Below are positions 1-5,976 of a stretch of DNA of 5,976 nt, piece by piece. Every line of letters begins with the position of its first letter. The stretch's first letter is position 1. A program made the position numbers and the translations under genes. The notes below the pieces were generated by a model. That model was not told the origin of the DNA. It searched no databases and saw only the letters and a list, made by a program, of their open reading frames with translations. Source of the stretch: Treponema sp. (GTDB lineage Bacteria; Spirochaetota; Spirochaetia; Treponematales; Breznakiellaceae); assembly GCA_009786715.1 (NCBI GenBank), contig WQRN01000075.1, forward strand, positions 1 to 5,976. The letters run 5' to 3'.

Positions 1-177
1 GAGATGCTTGAAAAAGCAATCAAACGCTTCAAACGCATGGTAGAAAAAGAAGGCATTATCCGTGAATTTAAAAAACGGGAATACTACGAAAAACCCTCCA
101 CGATTTTGAACAGGAAGAAGAAAGCCAATGCCCGTAAGCTGCTTAAACGCAATCGTAAGGGTAAGGGTGAGTATTAA
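1..177 (+). CDS. rpsU: 30S ribosomal protein S21, 5' partial
   Basis: The frame is open from the first base and ends at TAA 175-177, giving 58 C-terminal residues; the start lies upstream of the window. The translation starts [18 protein letters not shown] and continues through an [13 protein letters not shown] segment into a very basic tail ([20 protein letters not shown]). This is the typical layout of bacterial S21, a small basic protein of the 30S subunit involved in initiation and mRNA selection. Family members are about 55-75 residues, so only a few N-terminal residues should be missing. The downstream glycosidase frame overlaps the last codons, and a hairpin at 201-274 could end the transcript. 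The identification is firm from the sequence pattern. Confidence 0.93.
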   Translation, partial: EMLEKAIKRFKRMVEKEGIIREFKKREYYEKPSTILNRKKKANARKLLKRNRKGKGEY

Positions 178-1171
178 TCAATTTATTACAATTACAGAGA
201 AGTCCGCTGAAAAAAATTGCCCTCTTCGCCTCGGGAATAAACTCGGCTCAGAGAGCAATTTCCCCCAGCGGACTTTCGCGTTTTTAATAAGTTTAATAAT
301 TACATTTCTGGCAAGTTTTTTATTTACCTCATGTACATCTGTTTCAGTTTCGCAGAAAGAAGAACAACTTAAAAAATTTAGTACAGTTGAAAGCATTCAG
401 CCGCAGTGGGAAAATTTTTGCGCTGGTGTTGATCTGTTCTGCGGCAGAGCTGCCTCTCCTAAGATTGAGTTTTATGCGTTGAAGGTTGACCTCTCTGCGC
501 GGGATTTGCGCGTTGCGGTCAGCGGCGGAACAATTGCAGATGACGGCGGCACTCTCAGTATGAAGGTTACCAGCTTTGTGCGCGATAATAATTTGGCTGC
601 AGGGATTAACACCGTTCCGTTTGATGTTGTCTCTTCGAAGGAAGGACAGCCGATAAAAAATTCCGGTATTGTTATATCAGACGGTAAAATGATTTCGCCT
701 CCCCATCCGCGTTACGACGCATTGGTTTTTTTCAGAGACGGATCGAAAGAACAAAATTTGAAAGCTGTGATTGTTAGTCAAGCGTCTATATACACAACAG
801 TAAATATAGAAAACGCTGTCGGCGGTTTTTATCAGATTTTAAAAGACGGACAAATAACAGATAGAACTCTTGCAAGCGAAGCGCAGCATCCCAGAAGCGC
901 CGCGGGAATTTCATCAGACGGCCGTTACCTTTACCTGCTTGTGATCGACGGCAGAAGAGCAGGCAGCGTTGGCGCAACAGAAAAAGAGACTGCGCTGCTT
1001 CTGCGCTCGCTCGGCGCATGGGACGGGCTTAACTTTGACGGCGGAGGCTCAAGCGCTCTTGCATTGCGTTACCCGGACGGCAAAGTTAAAGCGGTTAACA
1101 CGCCTGTCCACAGACTTCCCGGTCAGGAGAGAGCGGTCGCAGGCTGCTTAGGCATCAGAAACAAACCTTGA
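167..1171 (+). CDS. Phosphodiester glycosidase (NAGPA) domain lipoprotein
   Basis: This is probably a secreted or membrane-anchored enzyme of the NAGPA family (Pfam PF09992), which acts on sugar-phosphodiester or related glycosidic bonds; the substrate is unknown. Numbered from GTG 167 (334 aa), a hydrophobic stretch at 37-53 ends in FTSC with Cys56 (codon 332-334), a relaxed spirochaete-type lipobox. The domain follows from about residue 95: [10 protein letters not shown] near 144-153, HPRSAAGI near 241-248, and [11 protein letters not shown] near 288-298, the glycine-rich motif diagnostic of the family. The start is uncertain. The only in-frame ATG before the signal peptide is at 128, deep inside rpsU. 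GTG 167 has a weak AAGG upstream and overlaps rpsU by 11 bp, but it gives an unusually long 35-residue n-region translated through a hairpin (201-274). A rare start (ATT/ATA) near 280-300 or a lost start is possible. The domain call is strong; the start and substrate are not. Confidence 0.82.
   Translation: MSINQFITITEKSAEKNCPLRLGNKLGSESNFPQRTFAFLISLIITFLASFLFTSCTSVSVSQKEEQLKKFSTVESIQPQWENFCAGVDLFCGRAASPKIEFYALKVDLSARDLRVAVSGGTIADDGGTLSMKVTSFVRDNNLAAGINTVPFDVVSSKEGQPIKNSGIVISDGKMISPPHPRYDALVFFRDGSKEQNLKAVIVSQASIYTTVNIENAVGGFYQILKDGQITDRTLASEAQHPRSAAGISSDGRYLYLLVIDGRRAGSVGATEKETALLLRSLGAWDGLNFDGGGSSALALRYPDGKVKAVNTPVHRLPGQERAVAGCLGIRNKP
201..274. repeat. 74-nt imperfect inverted repeat (hairpin)
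   Basis: AGTCCGCTG at 201-209 is the exact reverse complement of CAGCGGACT at 266-274. Inside it, AAATTGC 214-220 pairs with GCAATTT 255-261, and CTCT 222-225 pairs with AGAG 250-253 after one C/A mismatch. The result is a long, bulged hairpin with a 24-nt apical loop. A T-rich but interrupted run (274-285) follows, so it could serve as a Rho-independent terminator for rpsU, although the large loop and broken U-tract are poor for that. The perfect outer arms also fit a small MITE-like or dispersed palindromic element. It lies in frame within the 5' end of the glycosidase reading frame, and its right arm encodes residues just before the signal-peptide core. Confidence 0.7.
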
Positions 1172-1172
1172 T

Positions 1173-1952
1173 TCAATCTTTCCAGGGAAAAATAAAATTC
1201 TTGAAAGTTCTTGTCCCGGTCTTTTCTCTTTCTTCTATCAGTATGGCATCCCATGGAATTTTTTTTCGGTTCGCGTCAGGATTGGCTTCCAGCCAGTCGT
1301 ATTTTAAAAGACGCAGACGCAGAGCTTCATCAAGATAAAGAAGAACGCCTACAGGACCCGGAAACATGAAAACAAATATAATAGAAATTATAAGAGCAAA
1401 TAAATTGTGAATAATTAAAAATATCGAAACACCTGTGTTATCAAGAGAAATTAATATACATTTCTTAAATGTCTTTTTAATGCTGTTACCCAGTCTTGCG
1501 TAAACAGTGAAAAAATACTGGAAGGACAATAACGCGAAAACTGTTATCCAGATTACAACCATGGAAAGAACCAAACCAAATACCGATCCCATGCCTCCGT
1601 AAAAAGGTATTACAACCGTGAATATCATGTATAAAAGCAGAAGTATTGCAAACATGGCTATACCCGCAGGCCACGAGGTTTTAAAAGATCTTAAGAAATC
1701 ACCGTATGTGAAAGTTCCATAATCGGAAATTACCTTTATCGCATTAGCCGCGGCAGATAAATAAATTGAGCAAATCAATGTCCCTGCAACGCCGAATATT
1801 CCAATTAATAAGTCAGAACCGAAGAGATCGGGAACAAAAGACGGAAGAAGCGGAACTGCTGTGCAGACCAGAAACCCCAGATTTAGCACAACAATCCTGA
1901 ACATATTGTCCCACAAATCATACAATGTTTTTTTTATCAGAAAACCTATCAT
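1173..1952 (-). CDS. Multi-pass membrane protein of unknown function
   Basis: From ATG 1952 this is a 259-aa integral membrane protein. Hydrophobic segments lie near residues 18-38, 47-70, 96-117, 122-147 and 174-206, giving about five or six membrane spans. A polar, charged C-terminal tail (211-259) ends in TFKNFIFPWKD. The short amphipathic N-terminus and the span layout resemble the DUF624/YesL-type membrane proteins sometimes found near carbohydrate-transport genes, but no diagnostic motif proves this. The tail looks like one I associate with conserved hypothetical Treponema proteins; that is recall, not a search. Starts at TTG 1970 and GTG 1958 are also in frame. ATG 1952 is preferred because it begins the natural MIGFLIKK n-region and sits just downstream of a promoter-like sequence. 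No clear Shine-Dalgarno is present. It ends one base from the convergent glycosidase stop. Confidence 0.75.
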   Translation of the reverse strand: MIGFLIKKTLYDLWDNMFRIVVLNLGFLVCTAVPLLPSFVPDLFGSDLLIGIFGVAGTLICSIYLSAAANAIKVISDYGTFTYGDFLRSFKTSWPAGIAMFAILLLLYMIFTVVIPFYGGMGSVFGLVLSMVVIWITVFALLSFQYFFTVYARLGNSIKKTFKKCILISLDNTGVSIFLIIHNLFALIISIIFVFMFPGPVGVLLYLDEALRLRLLKYDWLEANPDANRKKIPWDAILIEEREKTGTRTFKNFIFPWKD

Positions 1953-1960
1953 AATCACAA

Positions 1961-1989
1961 ATAATAACAAATAACGGCATTACAGTCCA
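1961..1989 (-). promoter_or_regulatory. Putative sigma-70 promoter for the membrane protein gene
   Basis: Read on the - strand, a -35-like TGGACT (1989-1984, 4/6 to TTGACA) is followed by a 17-bp spacer and a -10-like TATTAT (1966-1961, 5/6 to TATAAT). The predicted start of transcription, near 1954, lies about 2 nt before ATG 1952, so the message would have almost no leader. The local AT-richness makes the -10 match weak evidence on its own; the correct spacing and divergent position add some support. Confidence 0.4.
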
Positions 1990-2018
1990 TTGCCCTGCTA
2001 ATAATTTTTATATATAAT
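1990..2018 (+). promoter_or_regulatory. Putative sigma-70 promoter for lysC-dapB-dapA
   Basis: TTGCCC at 1990-1995 (4/6 to TTGACA), a 17-bp spacer and a perfect TATAAT at 2013-2018 form a good sigma-70-type promoter. Counting from the -10, the expected +1 falls at about 2025, the A of the lysC ATG. Its -35 directly abuts the -35 of the divergent promoter (1984-1989), so the two would compete or share regulation. The region is too short for a lysine riboswitch leader. Confidence 0.55.
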
Positions 2019-2024
2019 GTCCCT

Positions 2025-3374
2025 ATGATTGTAATGAAATTCGGCGGAAGTTCTGTGGCGGATGCCGCGCGGCTTCGCCATGTATCAGACATTGTAAAGA
2101 CACAAATGTCCAGAAAACCGGTTTTGGTTTTATCCGCAATGGGAGATACGACCGATCATCTTCTTGAAGCCGGAGACGCGGCTTTAAAAGAGGGAAAGGT
2201 AGTAATTAAGAATGTAGCAAAACTGCATCAGGATACCGTCAAAGCTTTGAAATTACCCATTCAAAAAGAAATAAATACTCTTTTAGATGAACTTACCAGA
2301 TTATTATCAGGAATATCGCTTATCAGGGAACTTACTCCAAGAACAAAGGATTATCTTGTCTCCTTCGGAGAGCGTCTCAGCGTGCGGATCGCCGCAGGTT
2401 TTTTAAAATCTTTAAATATTAACGCAATAGCGTTTGACGCATGGGAGCTGGGTTTTCTGTCAGATTCTAATTACACCAAAGCCGATCTGTTAAAAGAAAG
2501 CTGGGATTTAATTCCGGTGAAAGTTCAGCAGCTTACAAAAGGCAATGTCGTTCCCGTTGTTACGGGGTTTCTGGCAAAAGACGAAAAAGGCAGTATTACG
2601 ACTTTAGGCCGCGGCGGCTCGGATCTTTCCGCGACAATGATCGCGGCGTCTTGCAGAGCCGAAGAAGTTCAAGTTTGGAAAGATGTCGATGGAATACTTA
2701 CAGCGGATCCGCGGATTGTAAAGAACGCGCGTCCTGTTCAAAATGTAACTTACGATGAAGCCGCAGAGCTTGCTTATTTCGGCGCACAGGTGCTTCATCC
2801 GAGAGCCATGCAGCCGTGCATGAAGACAGGAACTCCTGTGCTTGTAAAAAATTCATATAACATCGACGCGCCCGGCACAAAAATTGAACAGACGCTGACA
2901 TCAAGTATTAAAAACTCAACTGTGCGCGCTATCACATCAAAGCACAAGGTAACTCTTGTGGATATTATCTCCACAAGGATGATGGGACAGTATGGTTTTC
3001 TCGCTGAGGTTTTTTCGATCTTCTCAAAAAATAATATTTCCATTGACATGGTCGCGACAAGCGAAGTTTCAGTTTCTCTGACATTGGATACAGCTTACGA
3101 TTTAACAGAAATAAAAAAAGAGTTAAATAAAATCGCCAGCGTGGAAATAAAAACCGGAAAAGCGATTGTTTCTATCATCGGAAATGTTAAGCGCTCGTCT
3201 GAAATTCTGGCAAGAGCTTTCAGAATCTGCCAGTTAATCGGCATAACTGTACAGATGGTCTCGCAGGGCGCAAGCAAGGTGAACATCAGTTTTATCGTAA
3301 ACGACACAGAAGCCGAAGAAGTTGTAAAATCGCTTCATATGGAATTTTTTGACGCTCTGGAAAAAGCGCAATAA
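2025..3374 (+). CDS. lysC: Aspartokinase, lysine-sensitive (AK III) type
   Basis: It phosphorylates L-aspartate with ATP to give 4-phospho-L-aspartate, the committed step towards lysine/DAP, threonine and methionine. The 449-aa length equals E. coli LysC (AK III). The kinase domain (about 1-290) has KFGGSS at 5-10, SFGERLS at 113-119, TTLGRGGSD at 192-200 and VWKDVDGILTADPR at 217-230. Two ACT domains follow at about 308-378 and 381-449. The first contains GFLAEVFSIF...ISIDMVATSEVSVSLTLD (324-355), very close to the lysine-binding ACT of AK III, so feedback inhibition by lysine is likely. The start ATG 2025 gives the usual MIVMKFGG N-terminus; ATG 2034 is a second in-frame possibility. Neither has a Shine-Dalgarno. 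The gene has no fused homoserine dehydrogenase. It is the first gene of an operon with dapB, 17 bp downstream. Confidence 0.96.
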   Translation: MIVMKFGGSSVADAARLRHVSDIVKTQMSRKPVLVLSAMGDTTDHLLEAGDAALKEGKVVIKNVAKLHQDTVKALKLPIQKEINTLLDELTRLLSGISLIRELTPRTKDYLVSFGERLSVRIAAGFLKSLNINAIAFDAWELGFLSDSNYTKADLLKESWDLIPVKVQQLTKGNVVPVVTGFLAKDEKGSITTLGRGGSDLSATMIAASCRAEEVQVWKDVDGILTADPRIVKNARPVQNVTYDEAAELAYFGAQVLHPRAMQPCMKTGTPVLVKNSYNIDAPGTKIEQTLTSSIKNSTVRAITSKHKVTLVDIISTRMMGQYGFLAEVFSIFSKNNISIDMVATSEVSVSLTLDTAYDLTEIKKELNKIASVEIKTGKAIVSIIGNVKRSSEILARAFRICQLIGITVQMVSQGASKVNISFIVNDTEAEEVVKSLHMEFFDALEKAQ

Positions 3375-3380
3375 CAGGAG
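3375..3380 (+). promoter_or_regulatory. Shine-Dalgarno of dapB
   Basis: CAGGAG begins directly after the lysC stop codon (3372-3374) and lies 11 nt before ATG 3392, somewhat longer than the usual 5-9 nt. It supports ATG 3392 as the dapB start and shows that this genome uses Shine-Dalgarno sites, in contrast to lysC. Confidence 0.7.
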
Positions 3381-3391
3381 TTAAAACATAT

Positions 3392-4165
3392 ATGAACATA
3401 GCGTTAATCGGTTACGGCAGAATGGGAAGAATGATTGAGCAGATAGCTTACACTCAGGGACATACAATCTGCGCGATTGTTGATCCATTTGTGACAAACA
3501 CTGTAAACAGTTTAAATATATTTAAAACAATCGCGGAAGCGGATTTATCTTCTGCCGGCGCCGCGATAGAGTTTACCCAGCCTGACACGGCCGTCGCGAA
3601 TATACTCGCTCTGGCAGAAAAAAAAATACCCACTGTTGTAGGCACGACAGGCTGGCATGATAAGATGGACGAAGTAAGCAAAATGACAGAAAAAGCGAAT
3701 AACTCCCTGTTTTGGGCTTCCAACTTTTCGATTGGGGTAAATCTTTTTTATCAGATCGCGTGGCACGCGGCAAAATTATTCAACAATTTCTCTGAATATG
3801 ATGCAGCCGGTTTTGAAACGCATCATAATAAAAAAATGGACAGCCCTTCGGGAACCGCGAAAATACTAGCAGAAGGAGTTCTTTCCATTCTTGAGCGGAA
3901 AAAGAAAATCGTTTGGGATACGATGAACAGAAAACCCGAAGCGGACGAGCTCCATTTCCCAAGTCTTCGCCTAGGCAGCGTTCCCGGCACACACAGCTTG
4001 TATTTTGATTCACCTGCCGATACAATTGAAATTACGCATACAGCCCGAAGCAGGGAAGGTTTCGCGTTCGGCGCAATCCGCGCCGCCGAGTGGCTGATAT
4101 CGGAAAAAAGATCGGGAGTTTTTACAATGGACGACATGATGCTCGATCTTTTCAAGACTAATTAG
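3392..4165 (+). CDS. dapB: 4-hydroxy-tetrahydrodipicolinate reductase
   Basis: It reduces 4-hydroxy-tetrahydrodipicolinate to tetrahydrodipicolinate with NAD(P)H in the cytoplasmic DAP/lysine pathway. The 257-aa protein opens with a Rossmann dinucleotide motif, GYGRMGRM (7-14). GTTGW follows at 84-88, and the catalytic/substrate signature is ETHHNKKMDSPSGTA at 142-156, with the conserved His pair 144-145, Lys148 and the SGT substrate loop at 153-155. The length lies between T. maritima-type and E. coli (273 aa) enzymes. The region between the Rossmann motif and GTTGW is short, as in compact DapB forms in which the first domain lacks some segments. It is flanked by lysC (17 bp) and dapA (11 bp), clearly one operon with the enzyme that makes its substrate. 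Confidence 0.95.
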   Translation: MNIALIGYGRMGRMIEQIAYTQGHTICAIVDPFVTNTVNSLNIFKTIAEADLSSAGAAIEFTQPDTAVANILALAEKKIPTVVGTTGWHDKMDEVSKMTEKANNSLFWASNFSIGVNLFYQIAWHAAKLFNNFSEYDAAGFETHHNKKMDSPSGTAKILAEGVLSILERKKKIVWDTMNRKPEADELHFPSLRLGSVPGTHSLYFDSPADTIEITHTARSREGFAFGAIRAAEWLISEKRSGVFTMDDMMLDLFKTN

Positions 4166-4170
4166 AGGAA
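4164..4170 (+). promoter_or_regulatory. Shine-Dalgarno of dapA
   Basis: AGAGGAA overlaps the last two bases of the dapB stop codon (TAG 4163-4165) and ends 6 nt before ATG 4177. The close spacing fits translational coupling of dapB and dapA and fixes the dapA start. Confidence 0.8.
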
Positions 4171-4176
4171 AATAAT

Positions 4177-5079
4177 ATGACAGAATTCAGAGGAGCATAC
4201 ACAGCGCTTGTTACGCCGATGCATGAATCGGGAGAAGTTGACTACGACGGTTTTCGCAGGCTTATACAGTTTCAGATAACGGAAGGAATAGACGGTATCG
4301 TTCCGCTTGGAACAACCGGCGAAAATCCCACCTTAGGTGAAGACGAAGAAGATAAGCTTATAGAAATAGCGGTAAAGGAATCCGCAGGAAAAATAAAAGT
4401 TATTGTGGGAGCAGGTTCTAACGACACAAAACATATGGTTAAATATGTCGAGCGCGCAAAAAAACTAGGCGCGGACGCCGCGCTGGTTGTCACTCCCTAC
4501 TACAATAAACCCAACGACGACGGTCTTGTCCGCCACTTTGAAGAAGCGGCAAAACCCGGCATCCCTATCATCGTTTACAACATCGCTTCGCGTACCGGCA
4601 GAAATATCCCCACTCCCTTAATGACGCAAATTGCGAAAATCCCGAACATTGCAGGCGTAAAAGAATCTTCGGGAGACATCAGCCAGATGGGTGATGTTAT
4701 CAGGGAGATTGCATCCCCGCGCAGGAACACTGCGGACAAGTTCTGGGTGTTGTCGGGCGACGACTACATTACGCTGCCTCTTATCAGCATTGGCGGCGAC
4801 GGGGTTATCTCTGTTATATCAAATCTAGTACCGGCGAAAGTAAAAACGATGACACAAGCCGCGCTTGACGGCAGATACGAAGAGGCGCGCGCGATTTATT
4901 ACGAACTTGTCCCGTTCATGAAAGCGGCTTTTGTAGAAACTAACCCCGTGCCGATCAAACAGGCTCTTACATGGGCAGGGTTACCCGGCGGCCCTGCGCG
5001 GCTTCCGTTGGGCAAACTTTCTTCCGCAAGCGAAAATATCTTACGCAAAGCGATGGTTGAGCTGGGGATTATTAAGTAG
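4177..5079 (+). CDS. dapA: 4-hydroxy-tetrahydrodipicolinate synthase
   Basis: It condenses pyruvate with aspartate-4-semialdehyde to 4-hydroxy-tetrahydrodipicolinate, the branch point to DAP and lysine. The 300-aa TIM-barrel aldolase is of normal length (E. coli 292). Visible motifs are PLGTTGEN at 43-50, TPYYNKP at 106-112 with Tyr108, YNIASRTG at 134-141 with catalytic Tyr134 and Arg139, and GVKESSGD at 160-167 with Lys162 as the Schiff-base lysine. These correspond to E. coli Tyr107, Tyr133, Arg138 and Lys161. The SRTG arginine favours true DapA over N-acetylneuraminate lyase or other class I paralogues, and the operon with lysC and dapB confirms it. The stop is TAG 5077-5079, followed by a repeat/hairpin. 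No sequence oddities are seen. Confidence 0.96.
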   Translation: MTEFRGAYTALVTPMHESGEVDYDGFRRLIQFQITEGIDGIVPLGTTGENPTLGEDEEDKLIEIAVKESAGKIKVIVGAGSNDTKHMVKYVERAKKLGADAALVVTPYYNKPNDDGLVRHFEEAAKPGIPIIVYNIASRTGRNIPTPLMTQIAKIPNIAGVKESSGDISQMGDVIREIASPRRNTADKFWVLSGDDYITLPLISIGGDGVISVISNLVPAKVKTMTQAALDGRYEEARAIYYELVPFMKAAFVETNPVPIKQALTWAGLPGGPARLPLGKLSSASENILRKAMVELGIIK

Positions 5080-5093
5080 AAGAGGTTCTCGCG

Positions 5094-5122
5094 AAGGCGC
5101 AAAGAACGCAAAAGGCGCAAAG
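5094..5122 (+). repeat. Tandem AAGGCGCAAAG repeat (18-bp period)
   Basis: AAGGCGCAAAG occurs at 5094-5104 and again at 5112-5122, separated by AACGCAA, giving an 18-bp period. A third, inverted copy of the GGCGCAAAG core lies at 5138-5146. Short GC-rich arrays of the 'gcgcaaagaacgcaaaggcgc' style are dispersed between genes in a number of bacteria, including, as I recall, some treponemes. Here it sits between the convergent ends of dapA and the FGE-domain gene. Two copies are too few and too short for CRISPR. Confidence 0.65.
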
Positions 5123-5150
5123 TTGTTGTCCGTATGTCTTTGCGCCCTTT
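5111..5150. terminator. Hairpin between convergent genes, possible bidirectional terminator
   Basis: GGCGCAAAG 5114-5122 pairs perfectly with CTTTGCGCC 5138-5146 around a 15-nt loop. AAA 5111-5113 and TTT 5148-5150 extend the stem past one bulged C (5147). On the + strand only a short TTT run follows and then A-rich sequence; on the - strand the stem is followed by TTTT. The U-tracts are weak but the stem is strong and lies between two converging genes, so a bidirectional terminator is the simplest reading. Confidence 0.55.
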
Positions 5151-5159
5151 AAAAAATTA

Positions 5160-5976
5160 TCAATTAGCATTACGCACGACGCGTAAACCGATATTATATA
5201 ACGCTGAAGGATCCAATGGACTGTTAAATGCCCAATATCTGGTGTAAAAATTTTCGCCGCGGTATATTTTTGCATCGTTCCACTGATAACCTCCCGTATT
5301 ACCACGATTCGGACCTAGCGGATCTGTTTGCAGCTCGTTTGGATAATTATTAGCGTTACCTGGATTTATCCAGTCCCAGCACCACTCGTAAATACCCAGA
5401 AAACCTTCACCATACTCATCCTCATCTTCAATCCATGCCAGGTAATCACCCTGAGCGGCATATTCCCACTGCGCCTCGGTCGGTAAGCGGTAGCCGTTGG
5501 CAGTCCAGTCGCATATAACATCCCAATCTGGAAAATGAGCAGTACCGAGGTCCGGTACAAAACCCCATGTTTTTGTATCTGTAGTTCCATTCAAACTGTA
5601 AGCAGGAGTCAGACCATCTGCTTCACTCAGTCTGTTGCAGAATATTGCGGCATCAAACCATGTTAAATTATGTATAGAAAAGCTAGGGTGTGCATCAGGG
5701 CTTGGACTTTTACCCATTACCGCAATATACTCTTCCTGAGTTATTGGGTATTTGCCTATCTTAAAAGCCTTTGTAAGCGTTACCTCATGCTCAGGACTTG
5801 AATATTCTCCACTATCATTCCCCATAGTAAAAGTTCCCGCTTCTACACGCGCCATTTCTACACCTGACGTTACTCTGACATTAACTCTGACAGTATACGA
5901 TTCATAATTTCCGTGATCGTTAGGAATAAAAGTCATTCTATGATCAAATATGCCTACCATGGCGGCTTCACTTGTG
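5160..5976 (-). CDS. FGE-sulfatase (SUMF1-like) domain protein, 5' partial
   Basis: This is the C-terminal part of a protein with a formylglycine-generating-enzyme fold (Pfam PF03781). The frame stays open past the window edge. ATG 5960 has no signal peptide after it, so the real start is probably outside. Numbered from ATG 5960, residues 1-33 look like the end of a beta-rich domain. The FGE domain runs from about 36 to 263, with VEAGTFTMG (39-47), ITQEEYIAVMG (73-83), LTWFDAAIFCNRLSEADGLTPAYSL (99-123), NGYRLPTEAQWEYAA (155-169) and YEWCWDW (191-197). The C-terminus ends NIGLRVVRNAN. Oddly, the usual DMSGNVW block before EWCWDW is absent, the RGGSW motif reads RGENF, and no FGE-type Cys pair is present near the C-terminus. 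It is therefore unlikely to modify sulfatases and more likely a surface or binding protein of this fold. The gene ends at TGA 5162-5160, convergent with dapA. Confidence 0.85.
   Translation of the reverse strand, partial: TSEAAMVGIFDHRMTFIPNDHGNYESYTVRVNVRVTSGVEMARVEAGTFTMGNDSGEYSSPEHEVTLTKAFKIGKYPITQEEYIAVMGKSPSPDAHPSFSIHNLTWFDAAIFCNRLSEADGLTPAYSLNGTTDTKTWGFVPDLGTAHFPDWDVICDWTANGYRLPTEAQWEYAAQGDYLAWIEDEDEYGEGFLGIYEWCWDWINPGNANNYPNELQTDPLGPNRGNTGGYQWNDAKIYRGENFYTRYWAFNSPLDPSALYNIGLRVVRNAN

Noticed and set aside
128..166. ATG 128 as the start of the glycosidase gene
   Set aside because: It lies 50 bp inside rpsU with no Shine-Dalgarno, and the extra residues are only an out-of-frame reading of the S21 tail.
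1953..1980. Longer N-terminus for the membrane protein (TTG 1970, or ATG at 1980)
   Set aside because: TTG 1970 has no ribosome binding site and overlaps the putative -10; the ATG at 1980 is in another frame.
1953..2024. Lysine riboswitch (L box) upstream of lysC
   Set aside because: Only 72 bp separate the divergent genes and a TATAAT abuts the ATG; an L box needs roughly 170 nt of leader.
3823..4155. 110-codon antisense open frame within dapB
   Set aside because: It is a shadow of dapB: no ribosome binding site, no recognisable domain and low-complexity composition, while the + strand has all DapB motifs.
5094..5146. CRISPR-like array
   Set aside because: The repeat unit is only 11 bp with a 7-bp spacer, two direct copies and one inverted copy; no cas genes are nearby.
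5072..5305. 77-codon - strand open frame spanning the dapA/FGE junction
   Set aside because: It overlaps the repeat and the FGE-domain gene in another frame and has no recognisable protein features.
5958..5976. ATG 5960 as the true start of the FGE-domain protein
   Set aside because: The frame stays open to the window edge, no Shine-Dalgarno or signal peptide is seen, and the first 33 residues look like the tail of a preceding beta-rich domain.

Overview
The window is about 6 kb of ordinary bacterial chromosome. It looks most like a spirochaete of the Treponema group. This is an inference from combined clues: a relaxed lipobox (FTSC), a membrane protein with a Treponema-like C-terminal tail, an FGE-sulfatase-fold protein of a style recalled from Treponema, and a GCGCAAAG-type intergenic repeat. 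No rRNA or other decisive marker is present. The lysine/DAP genes suggest a free-living or gut species able to make its own lysine and cell-wall precursor, unlike T. pallidum.

Left part (1-1171, + strand): the C-terminal part of ribosomal protein S21 is followed by a probable lipoprotein with a phosphodiester glycosidase (NAGPA) domain. Its reading frame overlaps the end of rpsU, and a 74-nt imperfect hairpin lies inside its 5' end, so the true start is uncertain. Next (1173-1952, - strand) is a multi-pass membrane protein that ends one base from the glycosidase stop, with no room for a terminator.

Centre (1953-5079, + strand): a 72-bp divergent intergenic region holds two back-to-back promoter-like sequences. 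It is followed by a compact lysC-dapB-dapA operon encoding aspartokinase, dihydrodipicolinate reductase and dihydrodipicolinate synthase. These are the first, fourth and third steps from aspartate to diaminopimelate. The second step (asd) is not in the window. The predicted lysC promoter is so close to the ATG that the mRNA would be leaderless, while dapB and dapA have clear Shine-Dalgarno sequences.

Right part (5080-5976): a short GC-rich repeat/hairpin separates dapA from a convergent partial gene on the - strand. That gene encodes the C-terminal part of a protein with an FGE-sulfatase (SUMF1-type) domain that has lost several family motifs.

I see no mobile element, CRISPR array, RNA gene or defence system, and nothing that amounts to a new multi-gene system. 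The items worth a second look are the leaderless-type lysC start, the hairpin inside the glycosidase 5' end, the repeat after dapA and the degenerate FGE-fold protein.
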